From NCBI GenBank assembly GCA_029433345.1, contig JAQTHY010000001.1:62001-126000 (forward strand): 64,000 bases of DNA. The letters are read 5' to 3'. Shown one piece after another: positions 8,612-17,835 of this stretch (positions are counted from its first letter, which is position 1; each line of letters begins with the position of its first letter). The position numbers were made by a program, and so were the translations under genes. The stretch comes from Orbaceae bacterium ESL0727. GTDB taxonomy: Bacteria; Pseudomonadota; Gammaproteobacteria; Enterobacterales; Orbaceae. Under the pieces are notes generated by a model, which was given only the letters and a program-made list of their open reading frames with translations, was not told the DNA's origin and did not search any database.

Positions 8612-9349
8612 TTAGTCAATATGATTATTAACAACCCGTGCCACTTTGCCGTACTCTAATACCACTGTTGTTTGTGCATGTTGTGACACTTCGGGTGAGT
8701 GCGTCACAACAATAATCGTACTGCCCTCTTCATGGAGTTGATGCAGTAGCTTCATGATCATCTCTTCATTGGCTTCATCCAAATTCCCGGTAGGTTCATC
8801 GGCTAAAATCAATTTGGGGTAATTAATTAACGCTCTGGCAATACAGACACGCTGCTGTTCGCCGCCAGAAAGTTGTCTTGGTAAATGTTTAGCACGTGCC
8901 GCTAATCCGACACGATCTAGTGCTTGCAGTGCCTCTTTTTCGTCAACCATACTGTGATAATATTGTGCAACCATCACGTTCTCAAGGGCTGTTAAGTAAG
9001 GCACGAGATGGAATTGTTGGAAGATCAAACCAATTTTATCACGGCGGATCTTGGTCAATTCAGACAGAGAAAGCCGCGTAATATCTTGCCCATCTAAATG
9101 GACCGATCCACATGTGGGTGTATCCATACAGCCAATAATGTTCATCAATGTAGTTTTACCACTACCTGATGGCCCCATAATTGACAGCCATCGCCCCTCT
9201 TCTACGGTTAAATTGACATCAGATAGTGCATGTAATGACCCATAAATTTTAGAGACATCCTTGACCTCAAGAATATGCGTCTTATTCGTATTATTGTTAT
9301 TGATATTGTGATGATTGGTATTGTTGTTATCTATATTCATAATAGCCAT
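8612..9349 (-). CDS. ABC transporter ATP-binding protein with Asn/His-rich N terminus
   Basis: ATPase subunit for the two FtsX-like permeases encoded upstream. Walker A (GPSGSGKTTL), signature (LSGGEQQRV), Walker B (LILADEPTGN) and the H-loop (VVTHS) are intact. The first ~25 residues are an unusual run rich in Asn and His (DNNNTNHHNINNNNTN), absent from typical MacB/LolD ATPases. The start is chosen at the ATG at 9349, 8 bp after AGGA. A TTG two codons upstream is possible. In the related Campylobacter locus (Cj1658-Cj1663) an ATPase follows the two permeases in the same way. Confidence 0.88.
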   Translation of the reverse strand: MAIMNIDNNNTNHHNINNNNTNKTHILEVKDVSKIYGSLHALSDVNLTVEEGRWLSIMGPSGSGKTTLMNIIGCMDTPTCGSVHLDGQDITRLSLSELTKIRRDKIGLIFQQFHLVPYLTALENVMVAQYYHSMVDEKEALQALDRVGLAARAKHLPRQLSGGEQQRVCIARALINYPKLILADEPTGNLDEANEEMIMKLLHQLHEEGSTIIVVTHSPEVSQHAQTTVVLEYGKVARVVNNHID

Positions 9350-9358
9350 AGTCAAATC

Positions 9359-10504
9359 CTATTCTCCGCGTAAAACTAATGCGGGCTTCACTTCTACCGC
9401 ACGTTTGACCGGAATTAAGCATGCGACAACCGTCACGACTGCCGAAATAACGATAGTGAGTGGAATTAAATAAAATTCAATCATAATTGATCGACCAAAC
9501 ACATTCGTACTAATTACTTGCGCAAAAATAATGCCACAAATGGCACCAATAATACCGCCAACAATACCCAAGATTAAACCTTCGGCTAAGAACTCTTTGG
9601 CGATACTTTTATTATCAGCACCAATTGCCTTCTTTAAACCAATCTCTTTACGTCTTTCCATCACAACGGTCATCATCGTCGTGGCTACGCAAATCATCGT
9701 TAAGACAAGTACCACTAAAGTAACCAAATAAAGTAGTGACGATAGCTTACCGAGCACAGAAGTTTCGGATTGTGTCACCCATTTAATGAGATGTGGATCG
9801 ATCGTTGTTGAATTCGATTTAATCGTATCAATATACTGTTTTAATTCATTTTCTGAAGCGGTAATACTCAGTTCGACCACTTCAGCTTGCTCGTCTTCTT
9901 CCAGTAATTGTGATAAATCATGCAGATTGATAAAAATAAAACCATCTTCGCTGCGCCCTGTTTTGACAATGCCGGTAACCGTCATCTCTTCTTCAAAGCG
10001 AGAACCTTGTTTAGATTTCCCCGCGATCATCATTTTATCGCCAACTTTCAAGGCCGCCATATTGGCGACATCGACACCAATCATAATCTGCTGTGCTTGG
10101 GTAGGGAATTGACCGGTAATCTGCCAGTATGGGCTCGTTTTAGTCACTTGTGAAAAATCGGTCCCCACAATAGTATAAGGCTGCATATTACTGCGCACCG
10201 CATCGTAACGAAATGGCGTCACACCCAATACTTTTTCGGATGGCAATAAGTTTACCGCAGCTTGAATAGCTGGCATCGTCATCGTTGGCTGATTATTATT
10301 AGGAATAAACACCATATTGGCACCATAGGAACGGAACTCTTGCCCCATCTGCCGTGGAATGTCATAACAGAGCGTAACCATACCCAGTAGGACAGCCGCA
10401 CCAATTGTAATACCCAGTAAAGCAACAGCGATACGAGATCGCCTGCGTATCAATGAACTAAAGATCGTTTTAGTAATAAAACGTCGATTTTTATTCATTA
10501 CCAT
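9359..10504 (-). CDS. FtsX-like ABC permease, second of two
   Basis: Inner-membrane permease of the MacB/FtsX class with one N-terminal helix (about 28-50), an extracytoplasmic domain, and three helices after residue 255. The FtsX core is recognisable by MMTVVMERRKEIGLKKAIGA. It differs clearly from its upstream neighbour, so the pair probably forms a heterodimer. The ATPase gene starts 9 bp after its stop codon. Located in the iron operon in the same position as the second permease of Campylobacter Cj1658-Cj1663, a system used with P19-type iron capture. Substrate direction is not known. Confidence 0.87.
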   Translation of the reverse strand: MVMNKNRRFITKTIFSSLIRRRSRIAVALLGITIGAAVLLGMVTLCYDIPRQMGQEFRSYGANMVFIPNNNQPTMTMPAIQAAVNLLPSEKVLGVTPFRYDAVRSNMQPYTIVGTDFSQVTKTSPYWQITGQFPTQAQQIMIGVDVANMAALKVGDKMMIAGKSKQGSRFEEEMTVTGIVKTGRSEDGFIFINLHDLSQLLEEDEQAEVVELSITASENELKQYIDTIKSNSTTIDPHLIKWVTQSETSVLGKLSSLLYLVTLVVLVLTMICVATTMMTVVMERRKEIGLKKAIGADNKSIAKEFLAEGLILGIVGGIIGAICGIIFAQVISTNVFGRSIMIEFYLIPLTIVISAVVTVVACLIPVKRAVEVKPALVLRGE

Positions 10505-10526
10505 TTTTACCTTCTATTTTTGTCAA

Positions 10527-11813
10527 TTATCGACCATGTAACACGGCTGTTGGCCTTAAGAACATCATCATGCGTAAAGCCGGCAAACTGCCTAACAGCG
10601 TAATTAGAAATACCATGATAATGACTAACGGAATAATAATCATTTTAGGTTCGACAAAAGATCCAAATACCGTATGGCCAATAATTTGCGCAAAACCTAG
10701 TCCTAGAAAATAACCCGCAATACCGCCAATAAACGCAACAATCAAAATTTCGGTTAACACTAACAAGGCAACCTCGCTATTGGTTGCCCCTAACGCTTTT
10801 AACAGACCAATTTCGGTACTCCGTTCAATCACATTGGCGGTGACTAAATTAGAGATCGCTAACGCTGCGCAAACAAGTGATAAAATAGTGAGCAGTAACA
10901 TTAAAAGTTGCGTTTTTTGTAAAATAGAACCTTCTGATTCGGCAACTTGCATAATCGCTTTCACCCGCACATCGGGCATCACTTCTTCTAATTGATAAGC
11001 GATAGAACTAATATAGGCGGTACAGTACCATCTGTCCCATTCGGCGCGAGATAAACTGGTCGGATCTTGCGCTGCTTTACGCGCCAGTGCATTTTCAGGG
11101 GTGGTTAGCGCACTCACTTCGACACGTTCAACGAGTCCCGGTTTGTCAGCCAATTTTTGCGCAACAGGGAGCGAAACAAAGAGTTGTCCATCTTCACTCC
11201 CTCCACTATGAAAAATATTGTGCACGGTTAGCGTCATTTTTTCATGGGTTTGCGGTACCGCCACAACTAAAGAATCCCCTATTTTGAGATTCATCTGCTT
11301 AGCCAATGTTTCACCAACCATAGCGCCTTGTAGATTGTCATCCGTCATTTTTTCGCCATCAATAGTCCACCATGACTTCATGGCTAACATGCCGGTATCG
11401 ACTTTATCGCCAGTTGGAATATTAAGATGTTTATTAAACCACGTTCCCATCATGGTAACCGGTTTATCATTAACCATCGTGTGAACCGTCAAATAAGGCG
11501 CAAAATCAACAATATTGTAGGCCCAGAAGATCATCTTAATTTTGACTAATTCATCTTCTGGGATGAATTGCATGGCCTGCTGTTTATCACCATTATCCAA
11601 CTCATACATCTCATTCACAACGGCAGCGGCACGCGGTACGATATTCAAGTTGGCACCATACGCTTTTAATTCTTGGTTCACTTTGTCCCCCACATCAAAC
11701 ATCACGTTTAACATGGCCGTTGCCAGTGATACCCCTAAGGCAACGGTAAAGGCGATTAAAAATAGTTTTTTCTTTTGGCGAACTAATACGCTAAGTATCA
11801 TTCTGCGAAACAT
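10527..11813 (-). CDS. FtsX-like ABC permease, first of two
   Basis: Inner-membrane permease of 428 residues. It has an N-terminal helix at about 18-38 and a long extracytoplasmic domain with aromatic-rich stretches (WWTIDGEK, EWDRWYC). The FtsX membrane core is near residue 300 onward (VIERSTEIGLLKALGATNS). A ribosome site GGGAG precedes the ATG. Coupled with the downstream permease (22-bp gap) and ATPase. Family assignment is firm; a role in moving iron or reducing power across the membrane is inferred from the gene cluster only. Confidence 0.87.
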   Translation of the reverse strand: MFRRMILSVLVRQKKKLFLIAFTVALGVSLATAMLNVMFDVGDKVNQELKAYGANLNIVPRAAAVVNEMYELDNGDKQQAMQFIPEDELVKIKMIFWAYNIVDFAPYLTVHTMVNDKPVTMMGTWFNKHLNIPTGDKVDTGMLAMKSWWTIDGEKMTDDNLQGAMVGETLAKQMNLKIGDSLVVAVPQTHEKMTLTVHNIFHSGGSEDGQLFVSLPVAQKLADKPGLVERVEVSALTTPENALARKAAQDPTSLSRAEWDRWYCTAYISSIAYQLEEVMPDVRVKAIMQVAESEGSILQKTQLLMLLLTILSLVCAALAISNLVTANVIERSTEIGLLKALGATNSEVALLVLTEILIVAFIGGIAGYFLGLGFAQIIGHTVFGSFVEPKMIIIPLVIIMVFLITLLGSLPALRMMMFLRPTAVLHGR

Positions 11814-11855
11814 GTTTTCTCCCTCATTTTGGAGATCATTAACAATCTAAAAGCA

Positions 11856-13106
11856 TTACTTAAAGCGACTCTTTTCAGCTTCAAGGTGGGCAGGTTTAAT
11901 TACCATGCTACCATCAATAATTTCAAATTTAAGTGGCACTGGGTTACAACCCCCCGGGAAGCCGATTGTGGCAATATTCATGACCACATCACACAAAATA
12001 CAGACCACTTGATTACCACGCTGGTAATAACCGGTTGCCCCGCAAATATCACAGGCATCAAGCCCAACACCATAGGCATTTTCACTCTTTTTGATAATAA
12101 TAAAGCGCACCTCGGTTCCATCTGCTGTTGTATAGCCATAACGGTGTAAATTCCCATCATCCACTTTTTCTAGCGGAATCACAATTAACCCATCGGCATT
12201 TTTGGTTACCGGTTCGGCTGGTGATAGCACCACTCCACGTTCTAGAATATAGCGTAAACGCGTTACGGTATAAGCGGTAATCGCAATACCCGCAAAAGTG
12301 AGCAATGATGAGCGTCTATCACGTCGTAATTGTGCCTTCATTTTACGAACTTGGGCAGGATTACTCCCCACAAGCGAGGTCGTTTTCGATTTCAGATACA
12401 AGACAATCGCCAAAAATAGACACATGGACATAAAAATAAATAGGAAAAAATTGACATGGCTGAGTACAAAAATAACAGCATCCATCATCCATTGCTGATA
12501 GCGAATAAAACGCCGCACAATCATAATCTGGATGATATTAATGCCATTTTGGAGAGTAAAAACAGTGACAGCTAATGTGGTAATAATCAGAACAAATTTA
12601 TCAGATAATCGACCACAGATTCGGTAAATAAATAAGCTAATCAGCCCCGCCAACAACAAGGCAGACCAATAACCTACACATTTAAATAGATATTCATTAT
12701 TAAATATCGATTCCATCCCCACATCGAACTCGAAAGGATAGAGCATAAGATTAGGTAGAAATAGCGCACTAATTAATCCAAAACTAATGATGGATAATAA
12801 GCTCAATAACCACTGCCAACCTAAATAGTGCGAAACGTGTCGCATCCACATGCTGAATAACAATGGAATCGCTAAAATAACCCATGGCACAATAATACCT
12901 AAATCATAAAATTCGCGTACTGCAAATCCGGTATTACGTTTCAAAATCGAATAGATAAGTGCGGCGATAAAACCGAGCACAAAACCACTGATAATAATTT
13001 TTTTACTGTGCTGAGGATTAAGTTTTACAACCATAGCGCTAAGTAACGCAAACATGATTGCCGGAATAAAAGTATTATCAGTGACATTGATCAAATACTG
13101 CAACAT
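11856..13106 (-). CDS. DUF2318 (Fe-S-containing type) membrane protein
   Basis: 416-residue protein with about nine hydrophobic segments in the first 270 residues, then a soluble C-terminal DUF2318 domain. That domain shows the family's cysteine signature, C-D-I-C-G, then CILC and FPGGCNPVP (around residues 355-395), proposed to hold a metal or Fe-S centre. It is always found beside FTR1/P19/FtsX genes in the Campylobacter and Yersinia (Fet-Flp) versions, so a role in iron handling or electron supply on the periplasmic side is likely. Spaced 232 bp downstream of the P19-like gene, with a short tandem-repeat array in that gap. Confidence 0.87.
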   Translation of the reverse strand: MLQYLINVTDNTFIPAIMFALLSAMVVKLNPQHSKKIIISGFVLGFIAALIYSILKRNTGFAVREFYDLGIIVPWVILAIPLLFSMWMRHVSHYLGWQWLLSLLSIISFGLISALFLPNLMLYPFEFDVGMESIFNNEYLFKCVGYWSALLLAGLISLFIYRICGRLSDKFVLIITTLAVTVFTLQNGINIIQIMIVRRFIRYQQWMMDAVIFVLSHVNFFLFIFMSMCLFLAIVLYLKSKTTSLVGSNPAQVRKMKAQLRRDRRSSLLTFAGIAITAYTVTRLRYILERGVVLSPAEPVTKNADGLIVIPLEKVDDGNLHRYGYTTADGTEVRFIIIKKSENAYGVGLDACDICGATGYYQRGNQVVCILCDVVMNIATIGFPGGCNPVPLKFEIIDGSMVIKPAHLEAEKSRFK

Positions 13107-13254
13107 AAAGAGATTGCCCGTTATTTATTATTTTATTTTTATGAAAAGTAACAACTATACTACCCATTTACCGTTAGCGGATAGGGATAACACTCAATAT
13201 CTCATCTCCGCCAACCGCTGTCAAAAACAGCTCAATTTACTTATAAAACATTTT

Positions 13255-13313
13255 GTTATAAAAATTCAGTTATAACCCGTAGTTATAAACCATAGTTATA
13301 AATCGTAGTTATA
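13255..13313. repeat. Short tandem repeat, 13-14-bp period (GTTATAA core)
   Basis: Five GTTATA cores occur at 13255, 13269, 13282, 13295 and 13308, giving a period of 13-14 bp. The spacers are of the form ACCxTA or CCCGTA. The array lies in the space between the P19-like gene and the DUF2318 gene. The same TAGTTATAA unit is repeated at 45455 and, inverted, at 41. Confidence 0.75.
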
Positions 13314-13338
13314 ACATTTGGTGTTGTAAGCGATTTGC

Positions 13339-13905
13339 TTACCACGCGCGTGGTACAAAGTCGAAGTCCCAAGATACTTCGATTGGTTTTTGCCAGAATC
13401 GACCTGTAACACCGGTTTCTTTATCTACATGAAGTAAATAACCTTGTTTTTCTGGGTTTTCAATGGTGAAGGTGACTTTATATTTTCCGGCACCATCTAA
13501 TTTGATGTTATTACCATAGTGAGGACCGTCAGATGCATTCATTGGCATAAAATTACCTTCGATCACTTTATTACTGCCATTTTTTTGGATTTTATATTTA
13601 ATAGTTAGATAAGGGACGAAATCACCCACGCCATAACCTAAATTATTACCATCAACAGCCGAAATATCTGCTTCAATATGCATATCAGATTTAGAAGCCG
13701 GTAATCCACCTTGTCCAGCCGGTTCCATATCTACAGGTTGGAAGTAAACAGCCGAAATATGCAACGGTCCAACAGTGACTTCATCACCAATAGGGAATTC
13801 TTCAAAGCCCTTTTCTTCTCCTGGTGCTGGCGCTGGGGCAGCATAAGCAAATGATGATAATGCTAAGATTGATGATATTCCCGCTACTAATACTCGTTTT
13901 TTCAT
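13339..13905 (-). CDS. Periplasmic iron-binding protein, P19/FetP (Tpd) family
   Basis: Periplasmic protein of the P19/Tp34/FetP family, which binds copper and iron and feeds the FTR1-type permease. A clear Sec signal peptide is present (MKKRVLVAG then a hydrophobic core, cleavage after SFAYA at about residue 23). Metal-ligand patterns of the family are visible: a Met in QPVDMEP, the SDMHIEADI segment with Met and His, and the late HVDKETGVTGRFWQKP segment. Length of 188 residues is normal for a precursor. GAGGAG precedes the ATG. Directly downstream of the FTR1 permease gene, the usual pairing. Confidence 0.93.
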   Translation of the reverse strand: MKKRVLVAGISSILALSSFAYAAPAPAPGEEKGFEEFPIGDEVTVGPLHISAVYFQPVDMEPAGQGGLPASKSDMHIEADISAVDGNNLGYGVGDFVPYLTIKYKIQKNGSNKVIEGNFMPMNASDGPHYGNNIKLDGAGKYKVTFTIENPEKQGYLLHVDKETGVTGRFWQKPIEVSWDFDFVPRAW

Positions 13906-13985
13906 TGAAAAGCTCCTCGCTTTGTTAATTGATTAGTCTTCCGACCGCTGTACTTCGTTATATACCTATTATTTTTCACGATGGC

Positions 13986-14035
13986 CCTTTATTCTGTCGA
14001 CTGTTTGATCAACTGTTTCGTAAACGGAATAAAGG
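13986..14035. repeat. Inverted repeat between FTR1 and P19 genes
   Basis: A 9-bp inverted repeat, CCTTTATTC and GAATAAAGG, with a 32-base loop in the 149-bp gap. In the transcript it could form a hairpin separating the permease and periplasmic-protein cistrons, adjusting their ratio. That role is an inference. Confidence 0.35.
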
Positions 14036-14054
14036 ACGTTATACCTTCCTAGTT

Positions 14055-15242
14055 TTATGCTTTATGTTTATTTTTGTAATATAAGATAGAGACAACCACC
14101 ACTAACACCATAAAGGCTTGTGGTAATAAGGTTTCTACTGTTGGATAAATGCCTAAAATATCTACCGAATGCACAAAATTAACGGGCGTAACAGAGATAA
14201 TATCCGCTTCTTGCAACTCTTTAACACCGCCACCCGCAAAAGCTATCGCCATGATATACATTAAAAAGCTGGTACCAATAAAAAATGGTCTGATAGGTAA
14301 TCGCATGGTACCAAAACGGATCAACGCAAAAATAATAGCCAACGCTAGGCAACCAATACCTAATCCATACCAGATCATGGACATATGCTCTTTCGCTTCA
14401 CCTAGCATCGCTTGATAAAATAGGATTGTTTCGGCACCTTCGCGGAAAACAGCTAAAAATGCAGCAAAGCCTAAGCCTAAAGCACTACCGGTAGCCACTG
14501 CAGTCTGCACTTTACCTTCGACATATTGCTTCCAAGCCTCAGCTTCTGCTTTCGAAAACATCCAATTACTGACAAAAAATAGCACAACTGTGGCCAGCAA
14601 CATGGCGCCGCCTTCCATCATTTCCTGATTAGCGCCACTGATATCAACAACCGAATGTAAAGCTATCGCGGCTAATATACTGGCAAATACAGCCGCTAAT
14701 GCACTCATGTATACCACACGCACCATCTGTAGATTACCTGAACGAACCAAGTAGGCAGAAATAGCGGCAATAACTAAAATAGCTTCTAATCCTTCACGGA
14801 AGATGATAATAAATGAGGCAAGCAATACACTCCAACCACTCTCTTTTTTACCATCTAACACATTGGCATCTTCATGCAACATTTTAATAATGGTGTCAAT
14901 TTCAGCGCGCACCTGCTTATTGGGTGCGCCATCATTCATAAGACGTTTAATCTTAGCAAATTGATATTCGGTATCTGTACCCCGTTTACCCGAAATATAA
15001 GACATTACTGCACGTTCAACACCGTGCTTTTCATAAAAACCAAAATAAGCATCATTGACACGTTCTTTGGCTTTATCCACATCTTTCATAAAATAGATAT
15101 CATAAGCATCGTTTAACACGGCATCCATTTCATTAATAATCGCATTCCAACTGTCATATTTTTTAGTTGCTGCATAAGATGACGGCATAAATACCCATAA
15201 ACTGGTCACGATTAATAAGCTAATAGTAAGAAATCGTTTCAC
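14055..15242 (-). CDS. FTR1-family iron permease (FetM-like)
   Basis: Inner-membrane high-affinity iron permease. A signal-like N terminus (cleavage near SSYA, residue 24) leads into a periplasmic helical domain of about 120 residues. Seven membrane segments follow, carrying two FTR1 iron motifs, REGLEA (about residue 153) and REGAET (about residue 265). The start is a GTG at 15242 with AAGGAG 7 bp upstream. It heads the P19/DUF2318/ABC series, matching Campylobacter Cj1658 and the Yersinia Fet-Flp system. This bacterial form normally works with P19 rather than with a multicopper oxidase. Confidence 0.93.
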   Translation of the reverse strand: MKRFLTISLLIVTSLWVFMPSSYAATKKYDSWNAIINEMDAVLNDAYDIYFMKDVDKAKERVNDAYFGFYEKHGVERAVMSYISGKRGTDTEYQFAKIKRLMNDGAPNKQVRAEIDTIIKMLHEDANVLDGKKESGWSVLLASFIIIFREGLEAILVIAAISAYLVRSGNLQMVRVVYMSALAAVFASILAAIALHSVVDISGANQEMMEGGAMLLATVVLFFVSNWMFSKAEAEAWKQYVEGKVQTAVATGSALGLGFAAFLAVFREGAETILFYQAMLGEAKEHMSMIWYGLGIGCLALAIIFALIRFGTMRLPIRPFFIGTSFLMYIMAIAFAGGGVKELQEADIISVTPVNFVHSVDILGIYPTVETLLPQAFMVLVVVVSILYYKNKHKA

Positions 15243-15254
15243 TGGTATACTCCT

Positions 15255-15893
15255 TTATTTGCCAAGCAAAATCATCCCGATTGCTTTGCTGTTTTCGGGT
15301 AACTTTAATTCGTCTGAGATAACGTCAGATTTGATTGAATGAATATAACGGGCACTTAACTTTAAAGCAGCTGCTGTAAGATAGATATTTTGGCTCATGG
15401 CGCCGACAGCAATGTTTGCAAAATTATTTGCTTTAGCTGCATCCATATCGCCAAATGCTTCACTGTCTGGGACAAAGATTAATGCATAGGCAGCGCGGCG
15501 AGTAAAACTTTGTTGCCCAATATCGGCACGAATATCTTTATTACTGATTTCGCGTAAATATTGCCCTTCCCATTCATAACGGAAAACCCCTTTTTGGCTA
15601 GCCACATAAATTCTTACATAAGGCGCTTTGCCTTTAACCATCGGGACTGTCCAACCGGATTTACCCCGATTTAGACCGCTTGCAGCCCATAATACAGTCG
15701 ATAATTCATCATCAGATAATTGGCCAACTGGGAAATCACCAGCAGGTGTGGATGAACGTTTTTTTAACGCCTCGAATAGACTCATACCATCTTTCATTTG
15801 GGGAGCAGGTAGGGTAATATCGGCATAACATACAGAGATAGAAAACAGCGATGATAATAGAATGACAGCTAATTTCCGCATTAGAAACGGCAT
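15255..15893 (-). CDS. Secreted nitroreductase-like protein (SagB/ThcOx type)
   Basis: 212-residue protein of the nitroreductase/SagB flavoprotein fold, a family that binds FMN. Recognisable parts are the N-terminal KKRSSTPAGDF segment, LSTVLWAASGLNRGKSGWTVP, and the C-terminal NIAVGAMSQNIYLTAAAL helix. Unlike cytosolic nitroreductases it starts with a Sec-type signal peptide (RKLAVILLSSLFSISVCYA). It is the first gene of the iron operon, 12 bp from the FTR1 gene and directly behind a Fur box. A role as a periplasmic flavin-dependent ferric reductase is plausible but only inferred from position and fold. Confidence 0.8.
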   Translation of the reverse strand: MPFLMRKLAVILLSSLFSISVCYADITLPAPQMKDGMSLFEALKKRSSTPAGDFPVGQLSDDELSTVLWAASGLNRGKSGWTVPMVKGKAPYVRIYVASQKGVFRYEWEGQYLREISNKDIRADIGQQSFTRRAAYALIFVPDSEAFGDMDAAKANNFANIAVGAMSQNIYLTAAALKLSARYIHSIKSDVISDELKLPENSKAIGMILLGK

Positions 15894-15962
15894 AGTGTAC
15901 CTCTAAATTTTGATTCGAATTTTGCTATATATTATTGCGAATGGTGGTAATTATCAACAGTA

Positions 15963-15981
15963 AATAATAATAATTATCATT
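15963..15981 (-). promoter_or_regulatory. Fur box upstream of the FTR1/P19 operon
   Basis: AATAATAATAATTATCATT matches 14 of 19 positions of the Fur consensus GATAATGATAATCATTATC. It lies 70-90 bp before the first gene of the operon. Iron-responsive repression by Fur is inferred from this match and from the operon content. Confidence 0.65.
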
Positions 15982-16059
15982 TAAGTAGTTACCTAAATAA
16001 AAACCACTTAATTCTGATTCCTCCATTAAAAATGGTTTTATCTTGTCATCATGAGATTA

Positions 16060-16920
16060 TCAATTTACTTTTTTATAAGCAGAACGATTACGCATCACAT
16101 TGTTGCGGATATAACTATATACCTGCACTAGCATAAAAATCAGTGCTTGCAAAATGACAATACAGGCACCGGTTGCGCCATCGATATAAAAACTAATCAA
16201 GGTTCCTGTCACAGTTGAAAAAACGGAAACAATAATGGCAATCACCAGCATCCATTCAAAACGTTTGCAAAGTAAAAATGCGGTGATACCGGGCGCAATT
16301 AACATGGCAACCACTAAAATCACCCCAACAGCTTGCAACGAAGCCACAATAGTTAACGCAAGCACACTCAGTAATCCATAATGTAATAACTTCACTGGTA
16401 AACCGACTATTTTTGCCTGCATCGTGTCAAAACAAAATAGCATTAAATCGCGCCATTTAAGCATAACCAATAATGAAACGATTAACGCAATAATCACAAT
16501 TTGCTTTAGTTCATCATAGGTGGTACCCAGAACATTACCAAATAGAATATGATTGAGATGCTGTGATGTGTCCACTTTCGAAAACAGCACCAACCCAAAG
16601 GCAAACATACCCGAAAAAACGATGCCAAGGACTGTATCTTCTTTGACACGGCAATTTTCTTTGATATAGCCTGTTGCGACCGCACAGCATAACCCTGAGG
16701 CAAACGCGCCAATAATCAGGGGGATTCCGGCAAGATAAGCGACAACAATTCCCGGCAATACCGCATGCGAAATAGCATCGCCAATTAATGACCAACCTTT
16801 TAAAACTAAAAAGCATGAAAGTAATGCACAAACAAACCCAGTTGCCAATGCGGCTAATATGGCTCGTTGCATAAACGGGAACGAAAATGGAAACACAATA
16901 AAATCCCACAGCGCCATCAT
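16060..16920 (-). CDS. sitD: Manganese/iron ABC transporter permease SitD
   Basis: Inner-membrane permease of the ABC-3 (zinc/manganese/iron) family, with about eight hydrophobic segments in 286 residues. Characteristic stretches are LKGWSLIGDAISHAVLPGIV near residue 45 and QAVGVILVVAMLIAPGITAFLL near 200. It is homologous to SitC encoded directly upstream (43-bp gap); the two probably form a heterodimer. Last gene of sitABCD. GGAG lies 5 bp before the ATG pair. The distinction between Mn and Fe as main substrate cannot be read from sequence. Confidence 0.92.
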   Translation of the reverse strand: MMALWDFIVFPFSFPFMQRAILAALATGFVCALLSCFLVLKGWSLIGDAISHAVLPGIVVAYLAGIPLIIGAFASGLCCAVATGYIKENCRVKEDTVLGIVFSGMFAFGLVLFSKVDTSQHLNHILFGNVLGTTYDELKQIVIIALIVSLLVMLKWRDLMLFCFDTMQAKIVGLPVKLLHYGLLSVLALTIVASLQAVGVILVVAMLIAPGITAFLLCKRFEWMLVIAIIVSVFSTVTGTLISFYIDGATGACIVILQALIFMLVQVYSYIRNNVMRNRSAYKKVN

Positions 16921-16962
16921 AAATACTCCATCATCATTATGATCATCATCCTATGATTACCG

Positions 16963-17829
16963 CTAAGATGAATGAATTTTATTTAATCGATTATGTTTAA
17001 TCCGTAAACGGTTAGGAATCAAACCATGTTGTGGTGCAAACAAAAAAGCCATAATAAAAATGACCGTTTGCAAGGTGACAATCACACCTCCTGTCGCACC
17101 GTTTAAAAAGTAGCTAATCCACGCCCCGATCGCACTGGTCAAACCACCAATAATGACCGCAATAATCACTAAAGTTGAAAAACGATTGGTTAATAAATAG
17201 GCTGTTGCGCCCGGCGTTACCACCATCGCGATAACTAAAATTGCACCAACAGTTTGTAATGCCGCGACCGTACAGGCACTTAATATAGTAAAGAAAATGA
17301 TTTTTAATCTTAACGGATGGAGACCAATTGATCGCGCATGAATTTCATCAAAAAAAGCGACGAGCAGATCTTTCCATAACAAGAAGAGCACAATAAATGA
17401 GACAAAAATGATGATCTGTACTTGCCACATATCTTCATCGGCGATGCCTAAAATATTACCGAAAATAATAGTTTGGACATCTACAGCGGTTGGATTCAGT
17501 GAGATAATTAGCAAGCCAAAAGCAAAAAATGTGGTAAAGATAAAACCGATAATCGCGTCTTCTTTTAAACGTGTCAGATAACGCACAATGGTTATTGATA
17601 ACGCTGCCAGCAATCCGGTAAAAAAGGCTCCGATTGAGTAAGGTAAACCCAGTGCGTATGCCCCCGCCACACCGGGCACCACAGAATGCGAAAGCGCGTC
17701 GCCCATCAACGACCAGCCTTTCAACATTAAAAAAGCCGATAAAAACGCACAGGCCGCCCCCACGATACTACTTACCCAGATGGCTCTTAACATATACTCA
17801 TACTGGAAAGGTTCGAGTAAGATCATCAT
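16963..17829 (-). CDS. sitC: Manganese/iron ABC transporter permease SitC
   Basis: ABC-3 family permease of 288 residues. The conserved LKGWSLMGDALSHSVVPGVA segment (about 36-55) and LQTVGAILVIAMVVTPGATAYLL (about 195-217) are visible. About eight membrane helices are predicted. Its sequence parallels SitD, as expected for paralogous subunits. The start codon lies 7 bp after the sitB stop, indicating translational coupling. Function known for Salmonella SitABCD and Yersinia YfeABCD is import of Mn(II) and Fe(II). Confidence 0.92.
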   Translation of the reverse strand: MMILLEPFQYEYMLRAIWVSSIVGAACAFLSAFLMLKGWSLMGDALSHSVVPGVAGAYALGLPYSIGAFFTGLLAALSITIVRYLTRLKEDAIIGFIFTTFFAFGLLIISLNPTAVDVQTIIFGNILGIADEDMWQVQIIIFVSFIVLFLLWKDLLVAFFDEIHARSIGLHPLRLKIIFFTILSACTVAALQTVGAILVIAMVVTPGATAYLLTNRFSTLVIIAVIIGGLTSAIGAWISYFLNGATGGVIVTLQTVIFIMAFLFAPQHGLIPNRLRIKHNRLNKIHSS

Positions 17830-17835
17830 CGTCTA

